A stretch of DNA of 64,000 nt from Oscillospiraceae bacterium (GTDB lineage: Bacteria; Bacillota; Clostridia; Oscillospirales; Acutalibacteraceae). Every line of letters begins with the position of its first letter. Position 1 is the stretch's first letter. The notes beneath the pieces are model-generated. The model was not told where the DNA came from, did no database searches, and saw only the letters and a list, made by a program, of their open reading frames with translations. Below are positions 9,133-18,728 of this stretch, piece after piece. Position numbers and translations under genes: made by a program. The stretch is taken from the NCBI GenBank assembly GCA_015066565.1, contig SVOB01000001.1, positions 558,001 through 622,000 on the forward strand, read 5' to 3'.

Positions 9133-10677
9133 TTACTGCGCGGTGGCGGGATCGGAAGAAGCGTCGCCGTCGCTGTCAACCGTTTCCATATATTCAGCGA
9201 TTCTTTGCTTTCTTCTCTCGGAAAGCTCGTAGTACATCTTTTCTCTTTGCTTCTTATTAATCGGCCAAAGGAACTTCGGAATAATTCCGAGAGCGCTCGT
9301 TACAAGCGGCACTGCAGTACAAAGGGCGAAAAGCCAGAATTTTGTTTTTTCGTCCTGAGTACCGATTTTAAGTCCCTGAACATAACCGATTTTCTTCATA
9401 ATAAGCGTTCGTATCGTACCCATGAAAACGCCCTGAAGCTTAAGCACAAGCCCTCGGGCTACGCCCGTAGTCGCTTCCATACGGTAGCCGTGCTTCCATT
9501 CGCAGTAGTCCATCGCTTCGTTCCACAAATCGGTATTAATTACCTTATTGACGCCGAAGAGAAGTTTATTCAGGAACTCCTTTAACCCGTAGGCCACCAG
9601 CATAGGTTTAAGCTTAAGATAGTTCTTTTTATGCAAGCCGAACAGGAAGAAGCCGAGCGTTACCATATCACCGTAGATATCCGAACCGGTCCAGATTGCG
9701 CGCGAGGAGAAGCGTTTGCGTATAGGAGCAACAAAAGCGTAGCTTACGCTGCCGACAGGTCCGGAAATACCGCTTACAAGAGCGAGAATAGTATTAATCA
9801 TCGACTTTCCGCCGTGAACGTCAATCCAGTAATTGCGTTCATCCGAGCTTATGCCGAAGCCGCTGAGGAAATCGGACAAACACATAAGCAGAACGGGATA
9901 GTTTGTGAAAATCGCCTTGAGACCTTCTTTTACGCTCGGACGTTCAATAGTCTGGGGAACACGCTCTCTTGAAATCATAAAGAACCAGAGCGTGAAAACG
10001 CACGAAATAACCGCCGTGGCAGTGCCCATTCCCGCAAAAATATTTCGAAGCGGAACGTGAATCTTACCCGTAGTTACCATATCGTAAAGGAAGCCCATTA
10101 TGTAGTTAGGCATATCCTCGCCCATCCAGCCCGTGAGCAGTTCCGCAAGCGTTATAAGCCTTATTCGCTCATTAGGGTTAGGCGTGATTGTTGACATATA
10201 TCCGCTTCTTGCAACACTTGTAAACGTGCCTGCGGTTTCGGTTATGATATTAAAAGCAAAATAGAATATCAGTTTAGGAATAAAGGTTGCGCTTGTATTC
10301 GGGAAGAAAAACGGAATAAACCAGAAAAGCAAACCGATAAGCGTAAGCGGAATCTGGAAGCCGATAAGATAAGGTCTGAACTTACCGAGCCTTGTTCTCG
10401 TATTATCGACAAGGGTGGCTATAACGGTATCGTTAATAACGTCCCAGGCGCCCGTGAAGATATTTACAATAGCCGAAATGCCGAAGTCAATTTTAACTAC
10501 GTCCCAGATAAAACGCTCTCTGTAGCCATTGATATGGAACGAGTTTGAAAAGTCGTTGAACAGGTAGGCAACCGTTTCCTTGGAACCGACATAGTTAAAG
10601 CTTCGGTAGACGTTTGCCTGAGCTTTCAGCTGTTTTGAGTTTTTAGCGTGTACTGATTCGTTTGTCTTAAGGCTCAT
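9133..10677 (-). CDS. GPH-family (MFS_2) sugar:cation symporter-like transporter
   Basis: GAWDVINDTVIATLVDNTRTRLGKFRPYLI signature; about 12 TMs. Confidence 0.85.
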   Translation of the reverse strand: MSLKTNESVHAKNSKQLKAQANVYRSFNYVGSKETVAYLFNDFSNSFHINGYRERFIWDVVKIDFGISAIVNIFTGAWDVINDTVIATLVDNTRTRLGKFRPYLIGFQIPLTLIGLLFWFIPFFFPNTSATFIPKLIFYFAFNIITETAGTFTSVARSGYMSTITPNPNERIRLITLAELLTGWMGEDMPNYIMGFLYDMVTTGKIHVPLRNIFAGMGTATAVISCVFTLWFFMISRERVPQTIERPSVKEGLKAIFTNYPVLLMCLSDFLSGFGISSDERNYWIDVHGGKSMINTILALVSGISGPVGSVSYAFVAPIRKRFSSRAIWTGSDIYGDMVTLGFFLFGLHKKNYLKLKPMLVAYGLKEFLNKLLFGVNKVINTDLWNEAMDYCEWKHGYRMEATTGVARGLVLKLQGVFMGTIRTLIMKKIGYVQGLKIGTQDEKTKFWLFALCTAVPLVTSALGIIPKFLWPINKKQREKMYYELSERRKQRIAEYMETVDSDGDASSDPATAQ

Positions 10678-11758
10678 CCGTTTTCACCTCCAATTCCGTA
10701 GTATAAACAGTTAATTTGTCAGAATAAGTATGTCCTTCATACTCGAGCGTCGCCGTAACGGTCAGCGGCTCTTTTGACGGGCCTATCGCTTCCGCCACGC
10801 CGTCGGCATCGATTGTAAGAGCTTTGTCATCCGAAACCGTGAAGCTGAGTTTATACTCTCCCTTTGTCGTTTCGGAATTAACCCTTACGTCAAGAGGAAG
10901 CGCCGAGGAATCACCGACCTGAAGGGCAATCTGTCTTTCCGTAAAATCAAGTCCGTAGCTAAAAAGGTCAATACTTACTGTCTTTTCAAGCGGAATTTCA
11001 AATTCAGCAGTTTTATCGGAAAGAGCTTTGTAATCGGCGGTAAAATCAACTTTCGCCTTAACTCTTACGTTCTGTTTAATTTCGACCCAAACGAGCGAGT
11101 CGTCGGCATAACCGATTTTAAACCTCGCCGTGAAGCCCTCGGGAACAACTTCAAGCGACGAAACCGAAAGCATAGGCTCAAGCTCTTCGAGAACGGTTTT
11201 CTTAATTTCCCCGTCCAATAATGCGGCCTTATCAATAGCTTCAGGCTTAACCGTAAAGGTTAAATAATAAAAGCCGTCGTCGTTTGTTTCGCCGTTTTCG
11301 TTCGTAACGCCCTTTTCGGCTGTGAAATCCTCAACATCGGACTTCGTAAAACCGAGCGCGGGAGCTTTTTCAAGCTTATTTACCAGAACGTTTTCCGTAG
11401 GCTTAAAAAGACCTGTCAGCTTATCCTGCGCCTGTTCGAGCGCCCTTGAAAGCACGCTGCTGTCCTCATCGGAAAGAGAGGTTTTAATTTCACCGTTTGT
11501 AAGGTTGATATATGTATGCTCGCTTAACTCCGTATTGTCTGAGGAAAGACAGCCTTCAAAAAGACCGGCGACATAGTCAAACGCCTCATCCTTGGTTTTC
11601 GGCAACGGACTCTTCGCCGTTATTTCTATCGGGTCGGGCATTTCAAATTTAGGTTTGTTAATCTCCTTTTTAGCATAAATTGCAAGGCAACCGAAGCAAA
11701 TACCTATAAGCGCCACTGCACCTAAAACACCGAGAAAAATCTTCAATGGCTTTTTCAC
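10667..11758 (-). CDS. Membrane-anchored protein of unknown function with Ig-like C-terminal region
   Basis: N-terminal TM; C-term IALQVGDSSALPLDVRVNSETTKGEYKLSF... bacterial Ig-like pattern; overlaps both neighbouring genes. Confidence 0.6.
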   Translation of the reverse strand: MKKPLKIFLGVLGAVALIGICFGCLAIYAKKEINKPKFEMPDPIEITAKSPLPKTKDEAFDYVAGLFEGCLSSDNTELSEHTYINLTNGEIKTSLSDEDSSVLSRALEQAQDKLTGLFKPTENVLVNKLEKAPALGFTKSDVEDFTAEKGVTNENGETNDDGFYYLTFTVKPEAIDKAALLDGEIKKTVLEELEPMLSVSSLEVVPEGFTARFKIGYADDSLVWVEIKQNVRVKAKVDFTADYKALSDKTAEFEIPLEKTVSIDLFSYGLDFTERQIALQVGDSSALPLDVRVNSETTKGEYKLSFTVSDDKALTIDADGVAEAIGPSKEPLTVTATLEYEGHTYSDKLTVYTTELEVKTDEP

Positions 11759-12675
11759 TTTGTATTCGCCTCCTCTTCCCTTGCCTTTGCTTCCTCATCA
11801 AGCTTCGCTTCAAGCTCGGCTTCGGCTTCTTCTTCCATAGCCTGCTCAAACTCTTTCATTCGGGCGTTGTATTCCTCTTCGCTTTCAAAAATCGGAAGCG
11901 AAAGCTCGTCAAGGTCAACCTCGCCGGCTTTCACCTTTTTAAGCAGTTCCTTTCGTTTCGGGTCAAATTCCCTGTAAACGGGCTCGACGCCCTTCTTAAG
12001 CATTTTACTGCTGATGAAAACAAGAACAAGTTGAACGGCAAAGCAGGCAATCCCGCCGAAGCCCATTGAAAACGAGGCGTATGAGGTATCGGTTACAACA
12101 GCCGAGTTGCAGATAATCGCTGCTATCTGAGCCAGAAGCGAAAGAACGCAGGCAACCGCCGCGCCGTTTCTAATCATCTTAGCCGTTTTATCGGGCTTAA
12201 GGAAGCTCAGAATCAGGATAAGAAGCATCGCGACATCAACAACCGCCACAAGCGCAAAAAACGCAAACACAATCAGGAAGCCCAGCGTTGCATTAGAGAA
12301 CAGCGTTGTTTTAAAGAGCTTAGGTATTTCAAGCAACATTCCGTTGCCGTAGGATTCAATCAAGCCCAAAAGCCCGAGTGAAAGCTTTTCTTCATAAAGC
12401 GGAAGCTTGAAATCGACTGAACAAAACGGAATCATCATCGCGCACACCGCTCCGATAAGAAATACCATTCTCAGAACAGCAAGCAGGCTTCCGACAAACA
12501 CAGCTTTTATTCTCGCGACAAGCATACGCATAACGGCAGATTCAAGCTCTGTACGTTTTGCGTCGCGCTCAAGCAGGTAATCCTGAGTATAGTACAAAAT
12601 ATTGACTCCGCAGTGGCGACAGTTCGGTTTCACATCATAAAAAGGAATTTCGCCGCCGCATTTTGGACATTTCAT
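11755..12675 (-). CDS. Zinc-ribbon multi-TM membrane protein of unknown function
   Basis: CPKCGGEIPFYDVKPNCRHCG zinc ribbon, about 5 TMs, acidic/basic coiled C-tail. Confidence 0.65.
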   Translation of the reverse strand: MKCPKCGGEIPFYDVKPNCRHCGVNILYYTQDYLLERDAKRTELESAVMRMLVARIKAVFVGSLLAVLRMVFLIGAVCAMMIPFCSVDFKLPLYEEKLSLGLLGLIESYGNGMLLEIPKLFKTTLFSNATLGFLIVFAFFALVAVVDVAMLLILILSFLKPDKTAKMIRNGAAVACVLSLLAQIAAIICNSAVVTDTSYASFSMGFGGIACFAVQLVLVFISSKMLKKGVEPVYREFDPKRKELLKKVKAGEVDLDELSLPIFESEEEYNARMKEFEQAMEEEAEAELEAKLDEEAKAREEEANTK

Positions 12676-12702
12676 TATGTCTTTCTCTCCTCTCTCAAGA
12701 TT

Positions 12703-14133
12703 CTATTTTAAAGTGAAATTGATTTCGTCGTCATCGCCCGTCCGACAGTTATACAAAAAGTCCTGCGCCATTTCGGTAAGCGACGAACAATCGGGAATTA
12801 TCTTTTTGACTGATTTTATATTGAATCTGTCCACAATCCTGTCCGCGCGTTCAACAAGGGCATTGAGCGCCTTATATTCAACCGTGTCGGGAGTGAACGG
12901 AGCGTTACCCGTAAAGATATGCCTTAATATTTCAAAGGCTGTGTCAGCCAGTTTTATATTTTTTAACTGTTGCTTTTCGGTTTCGGAAAGGTTTTTCCAA
13001 CCCTTTCCGAGCTTTGCGGCAAAGGACAGTTTCGTTTTCATTACCCTTTTGCCGGCAAGCCCGATTAACAACCTGTGTTTTCTTAACTTTTCGACGGGTA
13101 AGTAGCCCTCAGCCAGCTCAATAAAAGCCTTGAAATCTTTTGAAGCCAGGGGTATAAGCTTTTCCCATATACCCGGAAAATTAAGATTATAAAGATAATC
13201 GAAAGCCGAAAGCGAGCCTGTATCAAGTCCGTTGAGCTTTTCAATCCCTATACTCGTAACAGAGCATCCGCCGTTTTCGTCGACCGAAATTTTTCTCATT
13301 TTGCCCGCGGCGTTAGCAAGAGCTATCGTTGAAATATCAAGAAACCATTTTCCGTTTTCGTCGGTGTATTTTCTGATATTCTGGACGTGGGTGTGTCCCG
13401 TAAAAATAACCCTGACGTCATTTTCGCACATTATTTTCCAAAGCTCTTTATAGCCGCCGAACATTTCGTTTTCGGCTACGTGGCGGTAAACCTCCCAGGG
13501 CGGAAGTACGGGATGATGGGTAGCAAGGAGAATATAATCTCCCGCCTTTTTCGCTTTTAAAATTTCATCCTTAAGCCACTTAACGCCGTCTTCAAACAAC
13601 CCGCAGTAACCGCCGCCGTCGCCGTTATCGACAATAGCGATAAGCCTTACCTTTTCGCCTAATTTTACGGAATACGAGCCGCTTTCGCGGTGAACACTCA
13701 ACGCCTGCTTCGGTCCGTAATCATAATAGAAATCGAAAAGTCCGCCCTTTGTCATTGACTCAATAGGCTCGGTTCCGCTTTGAGTATATCGGCAGGCTGA
13801 GAACCAGTTATTATCCTCTCCCTGACCGCTGTAGTCGTGGGTGGCATAAATTACATATACCTTTTTACCCGCATCAACAAGCCTTTCAAGCCTTTCTCTG
13901 AATTCAACATGAGAATTCATATCGCAGTTATTGACGTTATCGCCGGTAAAGAGCACGGTATCGGTTCCTTTATCGGCAATAATCTTTTCGATAAACGTGT
14001 CAAGTATTTCGGGAGTAGCCTTAAGGGCTATCTGGTCGTTTCGCTCACGAAAAGTGAACGGTTTTCCCTCAACCCAGTTCTTTTTTGAAACATAGTGCGA
14101 GTCGGTCAGAAGATAAAACGAAGCGTCTTTCAT
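12703..14133 (-). CDS. Calcineurin-like metallophosphoesterase
   Basis: FYLLTDSHYVS, LFTGDNVN, YATHDY, LATHHPVLPP, IFTGHTHVQNI metal-binding motifs; start set at ATG (MKDASF). Confidence 0.88.
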   Translation of the reverse strand: MKDASFYLLTDSHYVSKKNWVEGKPFTFRERNDQIALKATPEILDTFIEKIIADKGTDTVLFTGDNVNNCDMNSHVEFRERLERLVDAGKKVYVIYATHDYSGQGEDNNWFSACRYTQSGTEPIESMTKGGLFDFYYDYGPKQALSVHRESGSYSVKLGEKVRLIAIVDNGDGGGYCGLFEDGVKWLKDEILKAKKAGDYILLATHHPVLPPWEVYRHVAENEMFGGYKELWKIMCENDVRVIFTGHTHVQNIRKYTDENGKWFLDISTIALANAAGKMRKISVDENGGCSVTSIGIEKLNGLDTGSLSAFDYLYNLNFPGIWEKLIPLASKDFKAFIELAEGYLPVEKLRKHRLLIGLAGKRVMKTKLSFAAKLGKGWKNLSETEKQQLKNIKLADTAFEILRHIFTGNAPFTPDTVEYKALNALVERADRIVDRFNIKSVKKIIPDCSSLTEMAQDFLYNCRTGDDDEINFTLK

Positions 14134-14164
14134 GAGCGTCACCGCCTTTCACCTTTAAATCGGA

Positions 14165-16381
14165 TTATTTTTTTAATGAAACCGATATCTTATTAATGCC
14201 CTTTTTAAGTTCGTATTCTTTCCCGAACAAAACCGCTGTCGCCTTTGATTTTGAAGGAACGGTAAATTCAAAGTCCCAGCCCTTATCGGTCTTTTTATAA
14301 TAGGAAGCCGCCTCGCCCGAAACGGTATCTATTGAAGCCTTTACCCACTCGATTCTCTCGTCCGGAGCAGGCTCGAAAACGATTTTCCTGTAGCCCGTTT
14401 TTTCCTCGTCGGGACGAATACCCGCAAGCACTCTGAACATCCAGGAAAGCACGCTTCCGTAAGCGTAATGGTTAAACGAGTTCATACCCGAAAAAGCGAA
14501 ACGTCCGTCGGGGAAAATACCGTTCCAGCGTTCCCATACCGTAGTCGCACCCTTTGTTACGGGATAAAGCCACGATGGATATTCCGTTCTTAAAAGCAAA
14601 TCAACCGCAAGCTTATTTTCACCCGCAAGAGTTAAAGCGTAAAGGAGATAGGTCGAGCCTATAAAACCGGTAGTAATTCTTCCGTGTTTTTTAACATTTT
14701 TAACCAACTGAGCCTTGGTAACCTCGGGCTTGTCGGTAATACCGAAAATAATCGCAAGAACGGCGGCAGTCTGTGTTTCCTGCTTCATTTTGCCGTTCTT
14801 CATATATTCGCTTCTGAAAAATGCTATTGCTTTTTCAAGAACAGCTTCGTATTTTTTATCGGTCTTATAGCCTAAAACAGAATCAATCTTAATAAGAGTT
14901 TTCAGCCCGTTAATAAGAAAAGCCGTTGAAATAAGACCGTTGTCCGTAACGCCCGAAGCATCCTCTCTGTCGAGCTCTTCAAGGCTGAGCCAGTCGCCGA
15001 AGACGCCATCGGTCCAGGGGAACTTAACCTCTCCGCCGCCTTTTTTCTCACACTCGGCAATCATAAAGTCAATCCATTTTTTAATCGGGGTATAGTGGTC
15101 GGAGAGAATTTTCTTATCGCCGTAAGCGACATACATTTCCCACGGAGCTATAACCGCAACGTCGGCCCATGCAGGAGAGTTATATCCGTCGGGACCGCTC
15201 CAGTAAACGTTACAGTAAGGAACTACGTGAGGTATCGACCCATCGGCAAGCTGGTCGGCTTCGAGGTCGTTAAGCCATTTGTCGAAGAAATCGCGCACAT
15301 CATAGTTTATAGCCGCTGTCCTTGAAAACATAGCCGCGTCTCCGGTCCAGCCGAGTCTTTCGTCACGCTGAGGACAGTCAGTCGGAATATCAAGGAAATT
15401 GCCCTTCTGACCCCAGACAACGTTTTGAGCAAATTTATTGAGAAGCTCGTTTGAACAACTGAAATATCCCGTCCTCTTCATTTCGGAATGAACTACTATC
15501 GCCGTAAAATCCTCGGGTTTAATATCTTTCAGTCCGATAACCTGAATATAACGGAAACCGTAGAACGTATAGGAAGGCTTAACCTTAAACGGCTTTCCGT
15601 CGGAAACTACGGTATATGTAGCCTTTGCGCCTCTTAAATTTTCGGTATAGACATTTCCGTCCTTATCGAGCACCTCAAAATGCTTAAGAACAATTTTTCT
15701 GTTCTTTGCCGCCTTGGCGGTAAACTCAACATAACCCGTAATCTCCTGGCCGAAGTCGATTACATATTCGCCCTTGGGAGTGATTATGAGCTTTTCGCCC
15801 GAAAGCCTCTCCTGCTCGCGAATCGGCACGCCCTCAAAGGGTATGAGATGATTTCTCATATAGCTTATTTCGACCGCAGGCGTTTTCTTTTCGCCCTTAA
15901 TTCTCAGGTCAATTGTCTCGCCGTTATATATATTGTTGTATATAATATTGCTCTTTGCTGTTTTCCAGCTGTCGTTTGACAGAATCGTCTCTGCCGTTCC
16001 GTCCTCAAAGTTTATGTCAAGAGCGCAGATTAAAGCCGCTTCGTCGTGCTTTAATACGTCAGTTCCCCAGCAGTCAACGTTATGGAAAAACCAGCCCTTG
16101 CCGACGCCGATTTTAAGGTAGTTGTTGCCCTGCCTTAAAAGCCCGGTAACATCGTATGACATATATCTCAAGCGTTTTGTGTATGAAGTCCAGCCGGGCA
16201 TAAGGACGTCTTCACCGACTCTTTTTGAATTGATAAACGCTTCAAATACTCCGTGAGCCGTAATATGAAGGGTGGCGCTTTTAACCTTTTTTTCAATTTT
16301 TACCGTTTTAAAAAAGTCGGTCGCCGCGTCTTCATTGTTAACCTTAGCCTTAATCCACATTGCCTGTAAAAAACTAATCAT
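14165..16381 (-). CDS. Alpha-L-rhamnosidase (GH78)
   Basis: IDFGQEITGYVEF, FYGFRYIQV, NFLDIPTDCPQRDERLGWTGDAAMFSRTAAINYD; GGGAGG RBS at ATG 16381. Confidence 0.92.
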   Translation of the reverse strand: MISFLQAMWIKAKVNNEDAATDFFKTVKIEKKVKSATLHITAHGVFEAFINSKRVGEDVLMPGWTSYTKRLRYMSYDVTGLLRQGNNYLKIGVGKGWFFHNVDCWGTDVLKHDEAALICALDINFEDGTAETILSNDSWKTAKSNIIYNNIYNGETIDLRIKGEKKTPAVEISYMRNHLIPFEGVPIREQERLSGEKLIITPKGEYVIDFGQEITGYVEFTAKAAKNRKIVLKHFEVLDKDGNVYTENLRGAKATYTVVSDGKPFKVKPSYTFYGFRYIQVIGLKDIKPEDFTAIVVHSEMKRTGYFSCSNELLNKFAQNVVWGQKGNFLDIPTDCPQRDERLGWTGDAAMFSRTAAINYDVRDFFDKWLNDLEADQLADGSIPHVVPYCNVYWSGPDGYNSPAWADVAVIAPWEMYVAYGDKKILSDHYTPIKKWIDFMIAECEKKGGGEVKFPWTDGVFGDWLSLEELDREDASGVTDNGLISTAFLINGLKTLIKIDSVLGYKTDKKYEAVLEKAIAFFRSEYMKNGKMKQETQTAAVLAIIFGITDKPEVTKAQLVKNVKKHGRITTGFIGSTYLLYALTLAGENKLAVDLLLRTEYPSWLYPVTKGATTVWERWNGIFPDGRFAFSGMNSFNHYAYGSVLSWMFRVLAGIRPDEEKTGYRKIVFEPAPDERIEWVKASIDTVSGEAASYYKKTDKGWDFEFTVPSKSKATAVLFGKEYELKKGINKISVSLKK

Positions 16382-16397
16382 ATTTTCCTCCCTGAAA

Positions 16398-18716
16398 TCA
16401 GAATTTAATATCAATTATCATTTTAAGAATATTCGCCGCGCTTCTCTGAAGCTCGCCGAGAGTTATTCCGTCCCTGCTGTTAAACGATTCAACGATTGAC
16501 TTTTCGGGTTCATATCTCTCATTCCACTCCGAACCCGGCATATAAAGGTCAACGCCCGCCCGAATTCTGTAAGCGTTGTTCCAGATATCCTCAAATTCGG
16601 GACTTTCGTAATGCTGAATAAACCAGTCGGTCATAACGTTGCCCTTATATCCCCATTCGCCCCTTAAAATAACGGTTACAAGGTCATAGTTATAATGTCC
16701 CCAAACGCCGTTGATAAGGTTATAAGACGTCATAAGGTTTTTCGGGTCGCTTTCCTTTACGGCGATTTCAAAGCCCTTGAGATAAATCTCACGCAAGGCT
16801 CTTTCGGAAAGGCGCGAATCGTTTCTCGTTCTGTTATATTCCTGGTTGTTGCAGGCAAAATGCTTTATGCAGGCTGAACCGCCGAGACTCTGGGAACCTC
16901 TTACGGCGGCGGCAGCCATCTTACCGCTTATAAACGGGTCTTCGCTGTAGTATTCAAAATTTCTTCCGCAAATCGGGTTTCGGTGAATATTAAGAGCGGG
17001 AGCAAGGAAGACATCCGCCTGTCTTTCTTTAAGCTCCTGAGCTACCGCGCAGTAAAGCTTTTCAACAAGCCCGGTGTTGAAGGTGCAGGCAAGAAGAGTC
17101 GCCGACGGAAGAAGCGACGAATCGTAATCAAGGGTAACGCCCGCAGGTCCGTCACAGGTGATTGTAAGCGGAACGCCCTTTTTAATAAGCTCATCCGTTA
17201 CTCCGCCGAAGCCGCCTGCTCCGCCATAGGGCTTAAGGTCGTTTTTACGGTGAAAATCGCCCCTTGTAAGCCAGTCGAGCTCGTCAACTGTCAACTGGGC
17301 GATAAACTCGTCAAGAGTGTTCTTTCCGTCCTTTACGTCCTTGAGAAGAATTCCCCTGTCGCCCGTAAACGGAGTTTCCTTCGGAAGAGAATCGAGTATT
17401 CTCTGACGGAGGCTGTATTTTCTTGTTGAAACGGGTCTTTTCGCTTCAACTCTTCCGTTTTCGCCCTCATTAGCGCAGAGAATATCAAACTGAGCCTGAG
17501 GAGCGCCTGCGGATGAAAGCTGTAAAAACAGTTCCGTCTTATCCTGATAATAGGTAAACGCAATTTCGGCGTCCCTGACGTTCTTTCCGACATAAAATTT
17601 ATATTCGCCCTGTTCAACAACGTAGGCGGATTCAAAGCCCGTCAGTCCGCAGTCGTCATAAGAGGTTAGCTCATAATCCGAAACAAACATTGTAAGCGTT
17701 TCGCTTTCGCCGGGCTTTAATTCTTTTGTCTTGGCGAAAGCAACAAGAATTCTTGAGGGATTGCCGAGCTTTCCGCAGGGCTTTTCAAGATAAACCTGAG
17801 CTGCTTCCTTAGCGGCAAAGGAACCGGTATTCTTAACAGTAACCGAAATATCGAAACCGCCGTCGATATTTTCAACCTTTATATCGGAGTATTCAAAATC
17901 GGTGTATGTAAGTCCGAAGCCGAAGGGATAAACAACCCTGTCCTTTGCAAAGGTTTCAAAATATCTGTAGCCGACGTAAATATCCTCTTCATAGAAATTG
18001 AAGTTCCTTCCGCCGAAATTCTTTGACGACGGATAGTCCTCATAGCTTTTCGCAATAGTGTCAACGAGCTTTCCGCACGGACTGACCTTACCGCTTATGA
18101 GGTCGCAGACCGCGTCGCCGGGCTGATTACCGCCGAGCCAGACATACATAATCGCGCCGATTTTATCGCCGAGCTTTTCAAATTCGCTCATATCCATAAT
18201 TGCGCAACAGTTGATAATAACAGCAACCCTCTCGAAAGCGTCACAAACGTTATGAAGCATTTCAACTTCTCTGTCGGTAAGGTAATAGCTTCCCTTTTCG
18301 GCAGCCGCTTCGTGACCCTCGCCGCAGTGTCTTCCTATAGTTACAATTGCCGCGTCGCTTTTCCGAGCCGCTTTTTCTGCCATTTCGGGAGTAACGGTCA
18401 TTTCTTCAAGGAAAAGACATTCATTTATATCTTCTACGGTGTTTTCCGCATTGAATTCCGAATAAATCCCGGCGAGCTCCTCGTTGATTTCAAGGTCCTC
18501 ACATTCTCTTAAGGCAACTGTCAGGTTCCTTTCATCCTTGCATCTGACTGAGCCGCCCGAGCCGACGCCTCTGAAGAACCAAGCTTCGTTGACCCTTGAA
18601 AAAAGCGAAAGCCTTGTTCCCTTTTTAAAAGGAAGCAAGCCGTTGTTTTTCAAAAGCACGGCGCCCTCGCAGGCGCTCTGTCTAATAAGAGAATTGATAT
18701 CGTATTTCTTTTCCAT
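16398..18716 (-). CDS. GH3 beta-glucosidase-like enzyme with reversed (permuted) domain order
   Basis: GH3-C/Fn3-like modules (EGAVLLKNNGLLPFKKG... YPFGFGLTYTDFEYS) precede the TIM barrel (CDGPAGV, RNPICGRNFEYYSEDP, IKHFACNNQE, NLMTSYNLING, VMTDWF). Confidence 0.9.
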   Translation of the reverse strand: MEKKYDINSLIRQSACEGAVLLKNNGLLPFKKGTRLSLFSRVNEAWFFRGVGSGGSVRCKDERNLTVALRECEDLEINEELAGIYSEFNAENTVEDINECLFLEEMTVTPEMAEKAARKSDAAIVTIGRHCGEGHEAAAEKGSYYLTDREVEMLHNVCDAFERVAVIINCCAIMDMSEFEKLGDKIGAIMYVWLGGNQPGDAVCDLISGKVSPCGKLVDTIAKSYEDYPSSKNFGGRNFNFYEEDIYVGYRYFETFAKDRVVYPFGFGLTYTDFEYSDIKVENIDGGFDISVTVKNTGSFAAKEAAQVYLEKPCGKLGNPSRILVAFAKTKELKPGESETLTMFVSDYELTSYDDCGLTGFESAYVVEQGEYKFYVGKNVRDAEIAFTYYQDKTELFLQLSSAGAPQAQFDILCANEGENGRVEAKRPVSTRKYSLRQRILDSLPKETPFTGDRGILLKDVKDGKNTLDEFIAQLTVDELDWLTRGDFHRKNDLKPYGGAGGFGGVTDELIKKGVPLTITCDGPAGVTLDYDSSLLPSATLLACTFNTGLVEKLYCAVAQELKERQADVFLAPALNIHRNPICGRNFEYYSEDPFISGKMAAAAVRGSQSLGGSACIKHFACNNQEYNRTRNDSRLSERALREIYLKGFEIAVKESDPKNLMTSYNLINGVWGHYNYDLVTVILRGEWGYKGNVMTDWFIQHYESPEFEDIWNNAYRIRAGVDLYMPGSEWNERYEPEKSIVESFNSRDGITLGELQRSAANILKMIIDIKF

Positions 18717-18728
18717 AATTGACCTCCC

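Noticed and set aside
8065-9585. Plus-strand ORFs of 218 and 187 aa inside the phosphodiesterase/transporter region
   Set aside because: Antisense to well-supported coding sequences; composition is shadow-ORF like.
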